In this document: in pieces, positions 45,837 to 55,867 of the stretch | Layout of the letters: each line of letters opens with the position of its first letter | Position numbering within the stretch: position 1 is the stretch's first letter | DNA from: Alphaproteobacteria bacterium | GTDB lineage: Bacteria > Pseudomonadota > Alphaproteobacteria > Rickettsiales > JABSSG01 | Reading direction: 5' to 3' | NCBI GenBank assembly: GCA_030431375.1 | Contig: JAUIIY010000005.1 | Location: 1-64,000 of the forward strand | DNA: 64,000 nt | Translations under genes and position numbers: made by a program | The notes under the pieces: model-generated | What the model was told of the DNA's origin: nothing | Seen by the model: only the letters and a program-made list of their open reading frames with translations | The model's database searches: none

Positions 45837-48800
45837 TTAAATGTTTAATGTCGCACTGAAACCCTTTTGTCCCCTAGAATTAACAGAAGCAATTGATATT
45901 TTTTTTATATTACTCAGTTTATTTTTTATATTAATACTATTTTCATTGCATAATATAGCCTCCATTTTTTGCTCGGAATTATATATTTCTACCAAGGATT
46001 TTATTTCGAAATTATTTTCAACCACATCGTCATCCCAAAAATCATATCCACTATTCTGGTTTACCCATGACATTTTTAGCCCCTCATTCTTTACTTGATA
46101 TTCAAGATTCACAGGAGGCAAATTCATATTAGTATAAGCTTTATATCTGTAGCTAAATTCAGGTAAATCATCTAAATGCTCACCTTCCATTGCTATTTTA
46201 TAATTATATAATTTTCCTTTTTTCAAAGATGCTATCTCTAACTCTTTAACCGCCCCATCTAGAAAAATGATTCGCTCGCCTGCCAAATGGTTTGAAACAA
46301 AATGCTGACTACCTTTTTGCCCTCGAATAATATTTGAAAGCTGATATAAACTTTTCCCCAAAAATTTAGCAAACTGAAACTGGATGATCTCTCCCCCTAT
46401 ATAAGCTAAGTTCTTTCCTTGTAATAACTCCTCATAAGAAATCGAATATAATTTCCCATGTGTCATCGAGACAACCAACTTAGCCGAATTATCAATGATG
46501 GCTATTTGCGTATCTTTCAATTCAGCAACCAGATATCCAACAGATGCCTCTTGCTGAACAACGTCAACAAACTCATATTCCTCTTCACCAGAGATATATA
46601 GTGATACGGGCTGAAAACCAGTATTTGAGCTCCATAATGCAATATAAAACCTATATATATTTGCTTCATGATCATACAACTCTATTATTTGGTGATTATA
46701 ATCAGGTAAGATCTTGGTCTTTTTTGAATAATTGATATTCTCTGAGTACGTATATTCAAAATATACGTCTTTTAAGTAGCTAGATGCACAAATGGAAACA
46801 CTATAATCAGTATTAATGTAGAGACTATCTATTTTTAGATCTATAAGTTTTTGTGGGTTATATTCTAATCTGATTTTGTCACCCGCTTGTAGGTAAAGAT
46901 ATTTGGCCGGTAATCTAAAGTGATATGAAATCGACTTGGCATTAGCCTCACTAAGCATATTATTTGCAATTTTTACAGCGGTTTCTTTATTTAGAACTAA
47001 ATCGATTTTTATTGTATGGCTAGCTGCACGCTCTGACTCAGCAAATAATGAGCTTGTTGTTATACCCACCTGAAAATCAGCATCTTTATTGTAATAAAGA
47101 AGACTAACCTGAGAGCTCTTTTGAAATTGGAAATTTTTATCTACGGTAAAATCAGAAGATTTATCAATAATTAGATCTCTCTCATTAATAATTTGCGCCT
47201 CCTCTTTACCTATTCTGCCTAGAAACTTTATTTTGTCGCCATTTTCAATTACATCAAAAAAGAATGCTCTTTTTAATATGTTAACTGCCTCGACTGCAGA
47301 CATCTCATCCTTTATTAGCAGACCGTCCACTATTTGATCTATGTTCTCAATCTCTATTTCAGATGCCTCTAATCCAGCTTCTGCACATAATTCAAGCAGT
47401 AGCGTCGATAATTCTGTTAGGCCAAATTTCCCATTAACCCAGTGCCCCCTACTCCATTTATATCCATCATTCCAAAGGTTACTAAAACCTGGCCAATAAG
47501 GATAAGGGCGGGCATCCCATGTCCAAAGAAAATTCCTCTCTAAAAAACTCATTTTGCTAAAGGCCTTTTGTGATGCCTTAATTGCTTTACGTTGAGCCAT
47601 AAAATCAACTAAACCCTTAGATTTAATTGGCAATCCTCCTTCCCTAGCTTCACTATCATAAAAGACATTTGGCTGATTTGTGCAGCAATCAACCGAAGGA
47701 AATCCATATTCAGTAAACCAAATCTTTTTTGATGCTGGCTTCCATGAGGTTCTTTTCCCATCAGGATTATAGTGATAATTATTCCACCAATATTCGATAT
47801 TTTTCCAGGCATATACCCCAGGTATATCTTGTTTTTTAGTTTTGGCATTATCACTATAAACATAAGAAAATCCCTCACCACTAAACCAACCCTGTGAGAT
47901 CTCACCTAAACTTGGCTTTCCTGACGAGTTTGTTAGGGGGAAATAGGCATCTATCCCGATAAAATCTATATTTGGTGACGACCATAACTCGTCCATGTGA
48001 TGCCAACCGCCATCTGCGTGATGATATTCAGTCCAATCTGCTGCATAAGTGATTTTCACATTATTACCCAAGATTTTTTTTACCTTATCTGCTAACTCAA
48101 CAAATTCAGTAACGGCTGGAAAGCTATTGTCTTTATCCCTAATTTTTGTCAGTGAAACCATCTCAGATCCTATTATGAAGGCGTCAACTAAACCCTTTAC
48201 CAATTCTGCATAATGTAGGATAAATTGGTTATAACCATTGGGAGCTGTAAAAAATCTTTTCACAAATTCAGGCCGTCCGGTTAGGTTACCTCTCCATGGT
48301 TTATCCAACATATCGATAAACAGCATTGGATAGAACATTATTTTTAGCTTTTTTTTCCTGAGAAGCTCTAAGTAATTTAAAACAGCTTGGTCACTTACTG
48401 TACCACCATATATAGGGGAATTATTTTTTTGCGTAATCAGCTTAGCATTATATCTATTAAATTTACCTACGCGCCATTCTTCTGGATATGTATTTCGCTT
48501 TCTATTCTCAACACCAGGCAAAATCTTATAATCTCTGATGTCTAGACTATCTCCAAACCACCCAACTACCGGAGCAACCCATTCTAAATTAGGACATGTT
48601 TGCAATAATTGCTGCAAACTGAGCTTAGCATCTGTTTGGTTCGAGTAATTATTTTGATTAATTATTTTATTTTTGCCAGACCGAATCATGCGGTCATTAT
48701 ATATCGATACGTTACTTAGATATTGTGGCTTGGTTTCATATACAAATTCTCCAGAACCAGGAATTATGCATATCGACTTAATCGTAGATTCAACATTTTG

Positions 48801-49442
48801 CGCCTCTTTGTGTGTAGCCTGCTTCTTTACATGAAATGAGAAATTAGGGATGCGATTACCAAAATTAGCCAGGGGGAAATTTTCAAAAACCATATATGCA
48901 ATGCCCCTATATGCCGGCGTTCTATTATAACCCTTCATAGATTCTATTAGCGGATCAGGCATTTGTTCCTCAGTTCCCCTATATATTCGAATATTATAAT
49001 CACCTGAAGTGAGAATTTGTGAATCAGCCCATATTTTAACTATATGGTCAATAACTCCCTCACAAATCGCAACAGCAAAGCTAGCTGTATAGCTGTAGGT
49101 TGTAGACGAAACGGTAGTTTTCTTGCTCATAAAGCCTTTTCCACTTTTGACCTGTCTGCTGTGATTATGAACATGCTCTTTAATTCCTGCAGTCCAAATT
49201 AAATTTCCAGCTATTCGGGCTTCTCCGTAAAGCTTGTTAATGGCGATTCCATATGATGAATTTTGAATGGGTATTGAATCAATTCTTTTAGCTGATTGGG
49301 AAATCTTGTTATTTTTAGTAAATAATGCACCATCAAAAGCGTTGCCCAGAACGCTCCCTAATGCTATTCCAGCAATTGCTGCCCCTGTGCCATAGGCAGC
49401 ACCCATGGTTGCTCCTATGGAGCTTAAAATAAAAGTTGCCAT
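45837..49442 (-). CDS. GTA host-specificity / TIM-barrel tail protein (gp15-like)
   Basis: 1,201 aa, with TTAGGAGAC before the ATG. The N-terminus has Gly-rich hydrophobic residues (GAAYGTGAAIAGIALGSVLG). Residues about 430-700 form the GTA TIM-barrel-like domain: GSEMVSLTKIRDKD, WTEYHHADGGWHHMDELWSS, FIGIDAYFPLT, IWFTEYGFPSVDC and WTWDARPYPYWP. Residues 780-960 match the phage-tail_3 part (SSDFTVDKNFQFQKSSQVSL onward). The protein forms the distal tail baseplate and receptor-binding base of GTAs. It is intact and of normal length, which argues for recent selection on the cluster. Confidence 0.9.
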   Translation of the reverse strand: MATFILSSIGATMGAAYGTGAAIAGIALGSVLGNAFDGALFTKNNKISQSAKRIDSIPIQNSSYGIAINKLYGEARIAGNLIWTAGIKEHVHNHSRQVKSGKGFMSKKTTVSSTTYSYTASFAVAICEGVIDHIVKIWADSQILTSGDYNIRIYRGTEEQMPDPLIESMKGYNRTPAYRGIAYMVFENFPLANFGNRIPNFSFHVKKQATHKEAQNVESTIKSICIIPGSGEFVYETKPQYLSNVSIYNDRMIRSGKNKIINQNNYSNQTDAKLSLQQLLQTCPNLEWVAPVVGWFGDSLDIRDYKILPGVENRKRNTYPEEWRVGKFNRYNAKLITQKNNSPIYGGTVSDQAVLNYLELLRKKKLKIMFYPMLFIDMLDKPWRGNLTGRPEFVKRFFTAPNGYNQFILHYAELVKGLVDAFIIGSEMVSLTKIRDKDNSFPAVTEFVELADKVKKILGNNVKITYAADWTEYHHADGGWHHMDELWSSPNIDFIGIDAYFPLTNSSGKPSLGEISQGWFSGEGFSYVYSDNAKTKKQDIPGVYAWKNIEYWWNNYHYNPDGKRTSWKPASKKIWFTEYGFPSVDCCTNQPNVFYDSEAREGGLPIKSKGLVDFMAQRKAIKASQKAFSKMSFLERNFLWTWDARPYPYWPGFSNLWNDGYKWSRGHWVNGKFGLTELSTLLLELCAEAGLEASEIEIENIDQIVDGLLIKDEMSAVEAVNILKRAFFFDVIENGDKIKFLGRIGKEEAQIINERDLIIDKSSDFTVDKNFQFQKSSQVSLLYYNKDADFQVGITTSSLFAESERAASHTIKIDLVLNKETAVKIANNMLSEANAKSISYHFRLPAKYLYLQAGDKIRLEYNPQKLIDLKIDSLYINTDYSVSICASSYLKDVYFEYTYSENINYSKKTKILPDYNHQIIELYDHEANIYRFYIALWSSNTGFQPVSLYISGEEEYEFVDVVQQEASVGYLVAELKDTQIAIIDNSAKLVVSMTHGKLYSISYEELLQGKNLAYIGGEIIQFQFAKFLGKSLYQLSNIIRGQKGSQHFVSNHLAGERIIFLDGAVKELEIASLKKGKLYNYKIAMEGEHLDDLPEFSYRYKAYTNMNLPPVNLEYQVKNEGLKMSWVNQNSGYDFWDDDVVENNFEIKSLVEIYNSEQKMEAILCNENSINIKNKLSNIKKISIASVNSRGQKGFSATLNI

Positions 49443-49615
49443 GTCTCCTAATGTATAAATTAACGGTGAATCGAGAGTATGATCTTATAAACTCCACCAA
49501 AAGGCAGGGTTGTTGAAGAGTTGTAGGTTCTTGAGTTTTTTTACAAACATGCGACTACTCATAATTATGTGTGAGCGTGAAAATTAATAATTTCTCGTCA
49601 CATATGTCAAACCAT

Positions 49616-50092
49616 TTAACATAACTCATTGAAGTTAAATATTTTTGTTAATCTTGAGCACCAAATATTATCATAAGTATGCTTGCTTACATATCCAACC
49701 TCTTGGTATGAATGAATCAAATATGTAGATGTATTGACGTCAAAAAGACCTATATGTTGTGGAACTGAGCTAATTGCAAACAAACCTATATCTGCTGTTT
49801 TTAAATATGGTCTATTTACAACAGTTAAATGCAATTCCAGCTTTTCTTCTAATTTGTTTTTTTGTGGATATTTGGAATAATTAATCTCATCATGTTCAGC
49901 TAATAATCTTCTATCATAGCGTGATTTAAAGGAAAATTTTTTCGCTATCCCCATAATGAGTCCTAAACAATCACATCCACCATCATCGGCGATTGATTTT
50001 TTTATTCTACCTTGATGGTGAAAAGACGTTCCAATCCACTCTTGCGCATATTGGTTTATTTCCAAACGCAAGCGTTCTTGAAATTCTGTCAT
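49616..50092 (-). CDS. NlpC/P60 family cell-wall peptidase (GTA gp14-like)
   Basis: 158 aa. The motif DDGGCDCLGLIMGIAKKF near residues 36-53 carries the likely catalytic Cys42. The His is in SVPQHIGLFD near 110. This is the phage NlpC family which sits between gp13- and gp15-like genes in GTAs and cleaves peptidoglycan during DNA entry. No signal peptide, as expected for a virion protein. No clear ribosome site is visible. Confidence 0.85.
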   Translation of the reverse strand: MTEFQERLRLEINQYAQEWIGTSFHHQGRIKKSIADDGGCDCLGLIMGIAKKFSFKSRYDRRLLAEHDEINYSKYPQKNKLEEKLELHLTVVNRPYLKTADIGLFAISSVPQHIGLFDVNTSTYLIHSYQEVGYVSKHTYDNIWCSRLTKIFNFNELC

Positions 50093-50112
50093 ATATTAAA
50101 AAAGATTTTTTC

Positions 50113-50481
50113 TTATAAGAGGTGATCTTCATCCATACAAGATGAAACTTTTCCAGCAAAATCACACTGATATGTTTTATCTATAGTAATACACTCAGTT
50201 AAAACCTTTTCTAAGCAGAAGATTGTTTTTTCTGATTTTTCACAATTTTTTTCAAACAAAACCTCTGATATCAAGGCAAGCAAATGCATATCTGAGTTGG
50301 CAAGACTGTCAGGCATTGATGACATTTTTGTTATTGTATCAAACAAATTTTCCCAAAAACTCTTTGGCTGTATCAAAGCTATACCCTGCATAGAACGTCT
50401 TTCAGAACATTCGATATAGTTGTTTCGTAGCGAATCCAACAAATTCTCTAAACTTCTCTTTGACCTTAAATTACCCAACAT
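50113..50481 (-). CDS. Hypothetical protein inside the GTA cluster
   Basis: 122 aa. The start abuts the previous stop (TAGATG), implying translational coupling with the upstream gene. Helical, Cys- and Ser-rich (ECSERRSMQ, CEKSEKTIFCLEKVLTECIT). It has no recognised domain and is not part of the canonical GTA set as I know it. Confidence 0.65.
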   Translation of the reverse strand: MLGNLRSKRSLENLLDSLRNNYIECSERRSMQGIALIQPKSFWENLFDTITKMSSMPDSLANSDMHLLALISEVLFEKNCEKSEKTIFCLEKVLTECITIDKTYQCDFAGKVSSCMDEDHLL

Positions 50482-51000
50482 CTATCTTCTCCTCTTAGAT
50501 TTAAACCTTCTTCTTTTATTATGATTGTTATGATTACTATTGTTATGCTTAAATTTTTTGTTCAATATATTTTGCACAGATATTTCCTTTGGAGCATTTC
50601 TCTTAAAATGAAATAATAACAAAAACAACCCAGATAAAGATAATGTCGCAGCAGGAATTATTGCACCAATTATCCCAAGTATAACAATTGCAGTGATAAT
50701 CAGGGTTATTATAAAAAACGCAATATTTTGTGACTGTTTAATCAATCGATAATGCTCTTTTAGGGCAGCCTTATCCCAATCATGACGTTGCTTTTGCTCT
50801 TCTTCAACTAGGGCTATAATGCGATCTGCAGCTCCCTCCTGCAGCTCTTCATACTCTGCAAGTTTTTCTGGAGAAGGATAATATATAGGCCTTGTTTCCT
50901 CTATTAAGTCAAAATCGTAATCATCTTCTACACCGAATTGCGCAGAAAATGGTTTAGGTTCTTTTTGTGGTTTTTCACCGAAATATTTTTTTACACCCAT
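50482..51000 (-). CDS. Hypothetical membrane protein inside the GTA cluster
   Basis: 172 aa. An acidic N-terminus (FDLIEETRPIYYPSPEKLAE), one helix, then two close membrane segments at about 93-135 (IAFFIITLIITAIVILGIIG, ATLSLSGLFLLLF). The tail is very basic and Asn/His rich (NNSNHNNHNKRRRFKSKRRR). Could anchor at a membrane with a DNA- or RNA-binding tail. Its stop abuts the next ATG. Unknown. Confidence 0.65.
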   Translation of the reverse strand: MGVKKYFGEKPQKEPKPFSAQFGVEDDYDFDLIEETRPIYYPSPEKLAEYEELQEGAADRIIALVEEEQKQRHDWDKAALKEHYRLIKQSQNIAFFIITLIITAIVILGIIGAIIPAATLSLSGLFLLLFHFKRNAPKEISVQNILNKKFKHNNSNHNNHNKRRRFKSKRRR

Positions 51001-51234
51001 TATTGGCTCTCATACTTCATTATTGCATTGATAAAATCATCATTTATAGCTTGGTTATCGTCTTCCAACATCTTTTCTACAGTTGAATCCGGGTGGGTTG
51101 GAGCCTTAATTGCCCCTGAAACGAAAAAAATATTTTCGAGACCCTTTTTGAGAAGATTTAATAACAAGCTATTACCTTTTAAAAAGTTTTTTTATGAAAT
51201 CAATATAACTGATAATTATAAAATTAATCAATCT

Positions 51235-52059
51235 TTATTTAATTGTACCCGCGGTTTTTAGCAATTCATCCACTCCAGGTAGATGCGGCTCCCCCCTAAA
51301 ATTAATTGCATTATTGTAAATATTACAACATGTGGCAAATTCTTTGTTACAGCTTGGTAAAATGGTTATTTCCCCATCCTCGGTTAAATTATCTAACGAT
51401 GGATTATCAAAGTATATCTCATTCTTAAATATCTTTTTGATCCTATATGTTTTTTGCGTGGTCTCATCTATCAAGGCACTACCTTCAAAATATGCCTTCT
51501 TCAATGAGCTAATGTCTATCTCTGCCGAATTCAAATCTAAAATTTTAGTTATAACACTTTTTACGCGAATATTTTTCTTGTCAATTTTACAATATTTATC
51601 ACCAAAAGATGCTCTACAGGAAGCAGAGTAGCATTTTGTGATATTCCCTCTCGATAATCTAGACAAAAGCCCTTCAACTTCAAAACTAATCTCAGATCCT
51701 TGTATTTTGATTTCTTTTATATAGCCTTTCTGCAGCATTATGCATGACTCATCTGGTGCAGATGGATTTATCATAAAAACATTTACCTCTGCTTGCTCAA
51801 ACTCGTCATCTGTTAACTCATCAAAGCTAATATCAGCATCGTCAAAATAAGTTTTAAACCCGTAATTATCTGCCTTATCTTCAGAGCTTTTTTCAAACGA
51901 ATGATTTTCTGTTACTTTGCCATGCAGATAAACTTCCCCGTTTAAATTTACGTCGACACTATAATCGGTATAACGCAAGGTTTTCGTTTTACAAATAATT
52001 TTCCAACATAGGTTGGGTTTTATGTTTCTGTAATGTAATTCAATTTTTTTTTGCTTCAT
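51235..52059 (-). CDS. DUF2163 tail protein (GTA gp13-like)
   Basis: 274 aa. The conserved N-terminal region (ICKTKTLRYTDYSVDVNLNG, YFDDADISFDELTDDEF, EVEGLLSRLSRGNI, SCRASFGDKYCKID) and the C-terminal CNKEFATCCNIYNNAINFRG with EPHLPGVDELL are both present. Length is usual for the family. In GTAs the protein is part of the distal tail hub. No ribosome site is evident. The next GTA gene upstream, the gp12-like one, is separated by an inserted plus-strand gene. Confidence 0.88.
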   Translation of the reverse strand: MKQKKIELHYRNIKPNLCWKIICKTKTLRYTDYSVDVNLNGEVYLHGKVTENHSFEKSSEDKADNYGFKTYFDDADISFDELTDDEFEQAEVNVFMINPSAPDESCIMLQKGYIKEIKIQGSEISFEVEGLLSRLSRGNITKCYSASCRASFGDKYCKIDKKNIRVKSVITKILDLNSAEIDISSLKKAYFEGSALIDETTQKTYRIKKIFKNEIYFDNPSLDNLTEDGEITILPSCNKEFATCCNIYNNAINFRGEPHLPGVDELLKTAGTIK

Positions 52060-52146
52060 AAAAATTACTATTTGATTATTTAAATTTAGGAAATCCTTGA
52101 AATATTTTGCGCAAATCCAATATAATTAACATTTGGAGTTGAGTTT

Positions 52147-53874
52147 ATGCCTAAAAAAGAATTTTCGAGGAAAATTAAAAAAGCCACTGAGCAAGAAGGC
52201 GAGGAGATTTTTCAAACAGGTCCTCAAACTGGAACCAGAAGCACTGACGCTTTTCATATATTTGAAGCAGCTGACCAAAGTCTTTCTAGTATGGTTTTGG
52301 GGGCAGGAGAAATAAATTGGTCAACAATAGATGTGCCAGCTAATCCCTATCTACCCCAAGCACATGTGGCAACGGCTAACCTTGCTGCCGATGGAATAGT
52401 TAGTATACTTTGCATGACCCATGCAATAAAAAGAGCTTATCTTAATTATATTTATATTAGGGATGCAAAGGATTATATTCTTCACAATGAAATTGAAGAA
52501 TTATCTTACTTAGAAATTCAAAAAGCACAACAATATTACAAATTGCCAACTACAGAAGCAGCTATAAAAAAAGTAGTACGCAACAATATGGTTGGTGGCA
52601 TTATACAAAACACTCTTGCTCCAGGAATAGCGGGCACTGCATTATTTACAGGTATTTGCGTGTCATTATCGGTTTTTTTCCCGCCATTGGCTCCCCTTAT
52701 GTTTGTAATCGGGCTAGCTTTTATTGGAACAGGCTTATCCGCTACAATTGCAGCAACAATCACCAACAGACATTTCATGTTAAAAAAGCTTAAAAAACTT
52801 TTTAGCGAAGATAGACAAGTTGGCGTAAAAATAAGAGAAAAAGCTAAAGAAATCGAAGCACTTCCAGAGGAAAAAAAATTCGGCAAATTTAGAAGAAATA
52901 AATCTTTTGCATCAAAAATATCAGATAGAATGCTTGATTTCCTTGCTACTGTTAAAGCTTTTTCTGTTTTGAACTATCTTTCATTAGTAGTAAAAAATAT
53001 TACCGCGACTGTACAACATATAGTAATGATTGTAATGGCTGCGGCCTTAGCTGCTAAAAACTACTATGAGAGAAAGGAAAAGTTCCACAGATTTTCTATC
53101 ATTTTGGCAGAAAAATTTATTCCTAAAATCAATGTAAGAAAATATTTATTCTTCGGGAAAACCCCCTTTGAACAATTCATCACCGACAATGTTAAATTAG
53201 AAAAAAATCAGAGCTACAGCTCCTTCATAGACTATCTGAAATATGAAAAGCCAGATCTTTACCGAGATGCTCAAGAATTGTGTGTATGCGAAGAAATAAA
53301 AAAGCAATATCACAAATTTTGTGGAGTAAAGGCGCTAAATCCTAACGAGGAAGACAGCTACAAGGAATTTGTCAGCGAAAATGTTGCAAATAACATTAAA
53401 CGCGACGTAAGGATATCAGGATATAGTGCAACTTTTTCTATCACAGTTGGTTTACTCTCTCTATCATTTGCCTTTCCTCCTATCCTTATAGCAGGCGGAA
53501 TATTTGCTGCTGCAACGGCTATCGCAGGAGTTATTACAACAGAAACAGTAACTAAGAATGAGAAAAAACGCTTCAAAGAAAAACTAACATGGTTAGTTGA
53601 AGCTAGTGAAAAAGAAGAATTACCTATGCCCAAAAACCATACCGAAAAATATGATGCCCAGGCTATTTCATTCTTAAAACTTCTAAAAAACACGGTTGCT
53701 GAGGGAACATCTCTAACAAGCTCGCTAAAGGAAAAAGATTCAAAGTTTTCTTCAACCACTCCTCATCTGACGCGTGAACAAATCCATGCTCAGAATAAAC
53801 AGAGACGCGCTTCTCATGGGTGGAGAGACAGACTAGCTTCTAGCTCAATTTCACCTTCAAGAAATAGACACTAA
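52147..53874 (+). CDS. Multi-pass membrane protein inserted into the GTA cluster
   Basis: 575 aa, with TTGGAGTTG before the ATG at 52147. Three hydrophobic zones: about 150-205 (GTALFTGICVSLSVFFPPLA, FVIGLAFIGTGLSATIAATI), 275-302 (HIVMIVMAAALAAK) and 425-465 (SFAFPPILIAGGIFAAATAI). Soluble charged segments lie between, and the tail is Ser/Arg rich. Zones one and three look related, each followed by a charged helix starting with Asn-Lys or Thr-Asn residues. It reads against the flow of every surrounding gene and its 3' end overlaps the gp12-like gene by 18 nt. Unknown family. Confidence 0.78.
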   Translation: MPKKEFSRKIKKATEQEGEEIFQTGPQTGTRSTDAFHIFEAADQSLSSMVLGAGEINWSTIDVPANPYLPQAHVATANLAADGIVSILCMTHAIKRAYLNYIYIRDAKDYILHNEIEELSYLEIQKAQQYYKLPTTEAAIKKVVRNNMVGGIIQNTLAPGIAGTALFTGICVSLSVFFPPLAPLMFVIGLAFIGTGLSATIAATITNRHFMLKKLKKLFSEDRQVGVKIREKAKEIEALPEEKKFGKFRRNKSFASKISDRMLDFLATVKAFSVLNYLSLVVKNITATVQHIVMIVMAAALAAKNYYERKEKFHRFSIILAEKFIPKINVRKYLFFGKTPFEQFITDNVKLEKNQSYSSFIDYLKYEKPDLYRDAQELCVCEEIKKQYHKFCGVKALNPNEEDSYKEFVSENVANNIKRDVRISGYSATFSITVGLLSLSFAFPPILIAGGIFAAATAIAGVITTETVTKNEKKRFKEKLTWLVEASEKEELPMPKNHTEKYDAQAISFLKLLKNTVAEGTSLTSSLKEKDSKFSSTTPHLTREQIHAQNKQRRASHGWRDRLASSSISPSRNRH

Positions 53875-54429
53875 TTTAATTTCTTCTACTCTATATAGGT
53901 CTTTTTGTTCACAAATTATTGGCAAATAATCAACAGCAAATCTTACCGCTATGTCATATGTACAACTTGCCGTAATTGGCTTACCTTCTCTCGGCGCTTT
54001 CTCAAATTCCACCACTCCTCTTTTAAGCTCATAATTATGAGAAATATTATGGTTAACTTGAATTTTCAAACTCGACTTAAAAGGACAAAAGATAATTTGT
54101 TTTTCATTTGATATTAATTGAAATTTCTTATTCTTACCATCACCTACACCAATTGGTTTATTAGTAATTTGATTATCAAAAATATCATGAAATCTAAAGC
54201 TATACAGCCTGCCCTGCATTAATTGAAAAAACTCTTTCAATTTTTTAATTTCAGCGAAATTATACAAACTATCATATAATATATATTCTTTTGATAGGTT
54301 AAGATTAGAATGCTGATTTCTATATTCCCTACCGCTTTTAGTACTTATAATCTCTGTTTTATATTGATATCCATATTTTATTCCATAAGGAATATAAGAT
54401 GGAAATCTCATATCGTAATGATTCTCCAT
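53857..54429 (-). CDS. DUF2460 tail protein (GTA gp12-like)
   Basis: 190 aa, with AGGAGACAT before the ATG. The family pattern is clear: MRFPSYIPYGIKYGYQYKTE, EYILYDSLYNFAEIKKLKEF, MQGRLYSFRFHDIFDN, IKLVSIS at the end. In GTAs this is a distal tail component, upstream of gp13. Its 3' end overlaps the convergent plus-strand gene. Confidence 0.88.
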   Translation of the reverse strand: MENHYDMRFPSYIPYGIKYGYQYKTEIISTKSGREYRNQHSNLNLSKEYILYDSLYNFAEIKKLKEFFQLMQGRLYSFRFHDIFDNQITNKPIGVGDGKNKKFQLISNEKQIIFCPFKSSLKIQVNHNISHNYELKRGVVEFEKAPREGKPITASCTYDIAVRFAVDYLPIICEQKDLYRVEEIKLVSIS

Positions 54430-54450
54430 TATGTCTCCTAAAAATAATTA

Positions 54451-55857
54451 TTATCTTGTTTTTCCCTTTTGAGTACCTGCAGGTGCTGGGGCGGGTGTTA
54501 CGTCAGGTGTAACAGAAGTTACTCCAGCTGCTTGCATTCCGGTCCGAGAAAATACACCGGTAGGTGCTCTAAAAGAATCACCTGCAGCTCTCATACCAGA
54601 AGCAGATCCTCTAGATCCACGAGTTGCAGCTTGCATTTCACTTGCAGATGCGCCCCTTCCTGCCGCACCCCTCATCTCAGAAGTAGATCCTCTATATCCA
54701 CGAGTTGCAGCTTGCATTTCACTTGCAGATGCGCCCCTTCCTGCCGCACCCCTCATCTCAGAAGTAGAGGTTATAGAGCTTTCCGCAGCGCTCATTTCAG
54801 ACGTTGGTTTCTCTAATTGACCAAGCATATCTGCCATGTTTGCGATCCTACTTTCACCTCTTTCACCATTTACAATCATTGCTGGCTTTCCACCTCGAAT
54901 AACCACCACATCGAAATTTCCATGAAGCAAATTACCTTTGGCATCACGCATTGGCAGCTTTCTACCATCTTTATCGACTCGTGGTATCTTAATTGTACAA
55001 TTTAATGATTCTGGAGGAACGCAGATATTTCTTATCAGAATCTTGTTATTTTCAACAGAATTTTCTAATACCACACCCTTCCTGGCGGCTCCTCTAACCG
55101 TTGGATCAAATCCCCTCATAACAGCATCTTCAGTCGGGTTACGATGAAAAATACTTACATCTTTGGCATTAAGGCCGAAAAACTCACATTCAACTTGTCC
55201 AAATGATGGAATATAGGTTCCATCAACTTGCTTATGCCCATCTAACCTGGATTTTTTATCAATCCAATCAATTAAATCCATCCTTAAATTTTTATCTGTA
55301 GTTAATGCGTCAAACAAACCAGCTTTTTCTTCTTCAAACTCTTCATCTGTTAAATTTTTTCTGCCATCAGACCTGACCTTTTTAAATAAAACAGGATTTT
55401 GTCTAAAGAAAAAATCTTGTAAAAAATCTCTATCCAATTTCGACCAAAGCAAATCATGATCAACTCCAACTCTAACATCAGTTTTACTATTATCATAATG
55501 TTGTTCTGCTGCCTTTTTCTCGAGAAACCTTTGTCTTGCGTATTTTCTTGAATTAGTAACAGGCTCCAGAGCAGTCACAGCTAATCTAGTCGCTGGAGAT
55601 AAAATATTTGCTGCTGTTGACAAAGCTTTTCTAGCATCCTTGAGCCCTCGTGATTCAGGCTTTAAGCCCATATCTTTGTCTATTTGATTCTCCAAAGCAT
55701 ATCTTGTTCTTCTCGGTAAACTACTAAGTCTAGACGAGCCAGCTCCATAAGTTTTTCCTTCAGGAGTAGTAAATATATATGGATGCCTTACTTCACTTTC
55801 CTCGCCATCGTTTAGCTTTGCAGCTTTTCCTTTGGGTGTAAATTTTTTAGATCCCAT
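54451..55857 (-). CDS. Hypothetical protein with Ser/Ala/Met tandem repeats
   Basis: 468 aa, with AAGGG before the ATG. The N-terminal 100 residues are basic (RHPYIFTTPEGKTYGAGS). Residues 130-260 are helical, and 270-330 beta-rich (ESLNCTIKIPRVDKDGRKLP, NFDVVVIRGGKPAMIVNG). From about 350 the chain is low complexity with two exact-length 27-residue repeats (EMRGAAGRGASASEMQAATR) and a Thr/Pro tail. It lies 21 nt upstream of the gp12-like gene, in the same direction, so may share its transcript. Unknown. Confidence 0.72.
   Translation of the reverse strand: MGSKKFTPKGKAAKLNDGEESEVRHPYIFTTPEGKTYGAGSSRLSSLPRRTRYALENQIDKDMGLKPESRGLKDARKALSTAANILSPATRLAVTALEPVTNSRKYARQRFLEKKAAEQHYDNSKTDVRVGVDHDLLWSKLDRDFLQDFFFRQNPVLFKKVRSDGRKNLTDEEFEEEKAGLFDALTTDKNLRMDLIDWIDKKSRLDGHKQVDGTYIPSFGQVECEFFGLNAKDVSIFHRNPTEDAVMRGFDPTVRGAARKGVVLENSVENNKILIRNICVPPESLNCTIKIPRVDKDGRKLPMRDAKGNLLHGNFDVVVIRGGKPAMIVNGERGESRIANMADMLGQLEKPTSEMSAAESSITSTSEMRGAAGRGASASEMQAATRGYRGSTSEMRGAAGRGASASEMQAATRGSRGSASGMRAAGDSFRAPTGVFSRTGMQAAGVTSVTPDVTPAPAPAGTQKGKTR
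54600..54761 (-). repeat. 81-bp tandem repeat, two copies
   Basis: Two direct, nearly identical copies at 54600-54680 and 54681-54761, each encoding 27 residues of the preceding gene. Only a few base differences are visible (CTAGATCC against CTATATCC). Confidence 0.8.
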
Positions 55858-55867
55858 CTAATTACCC

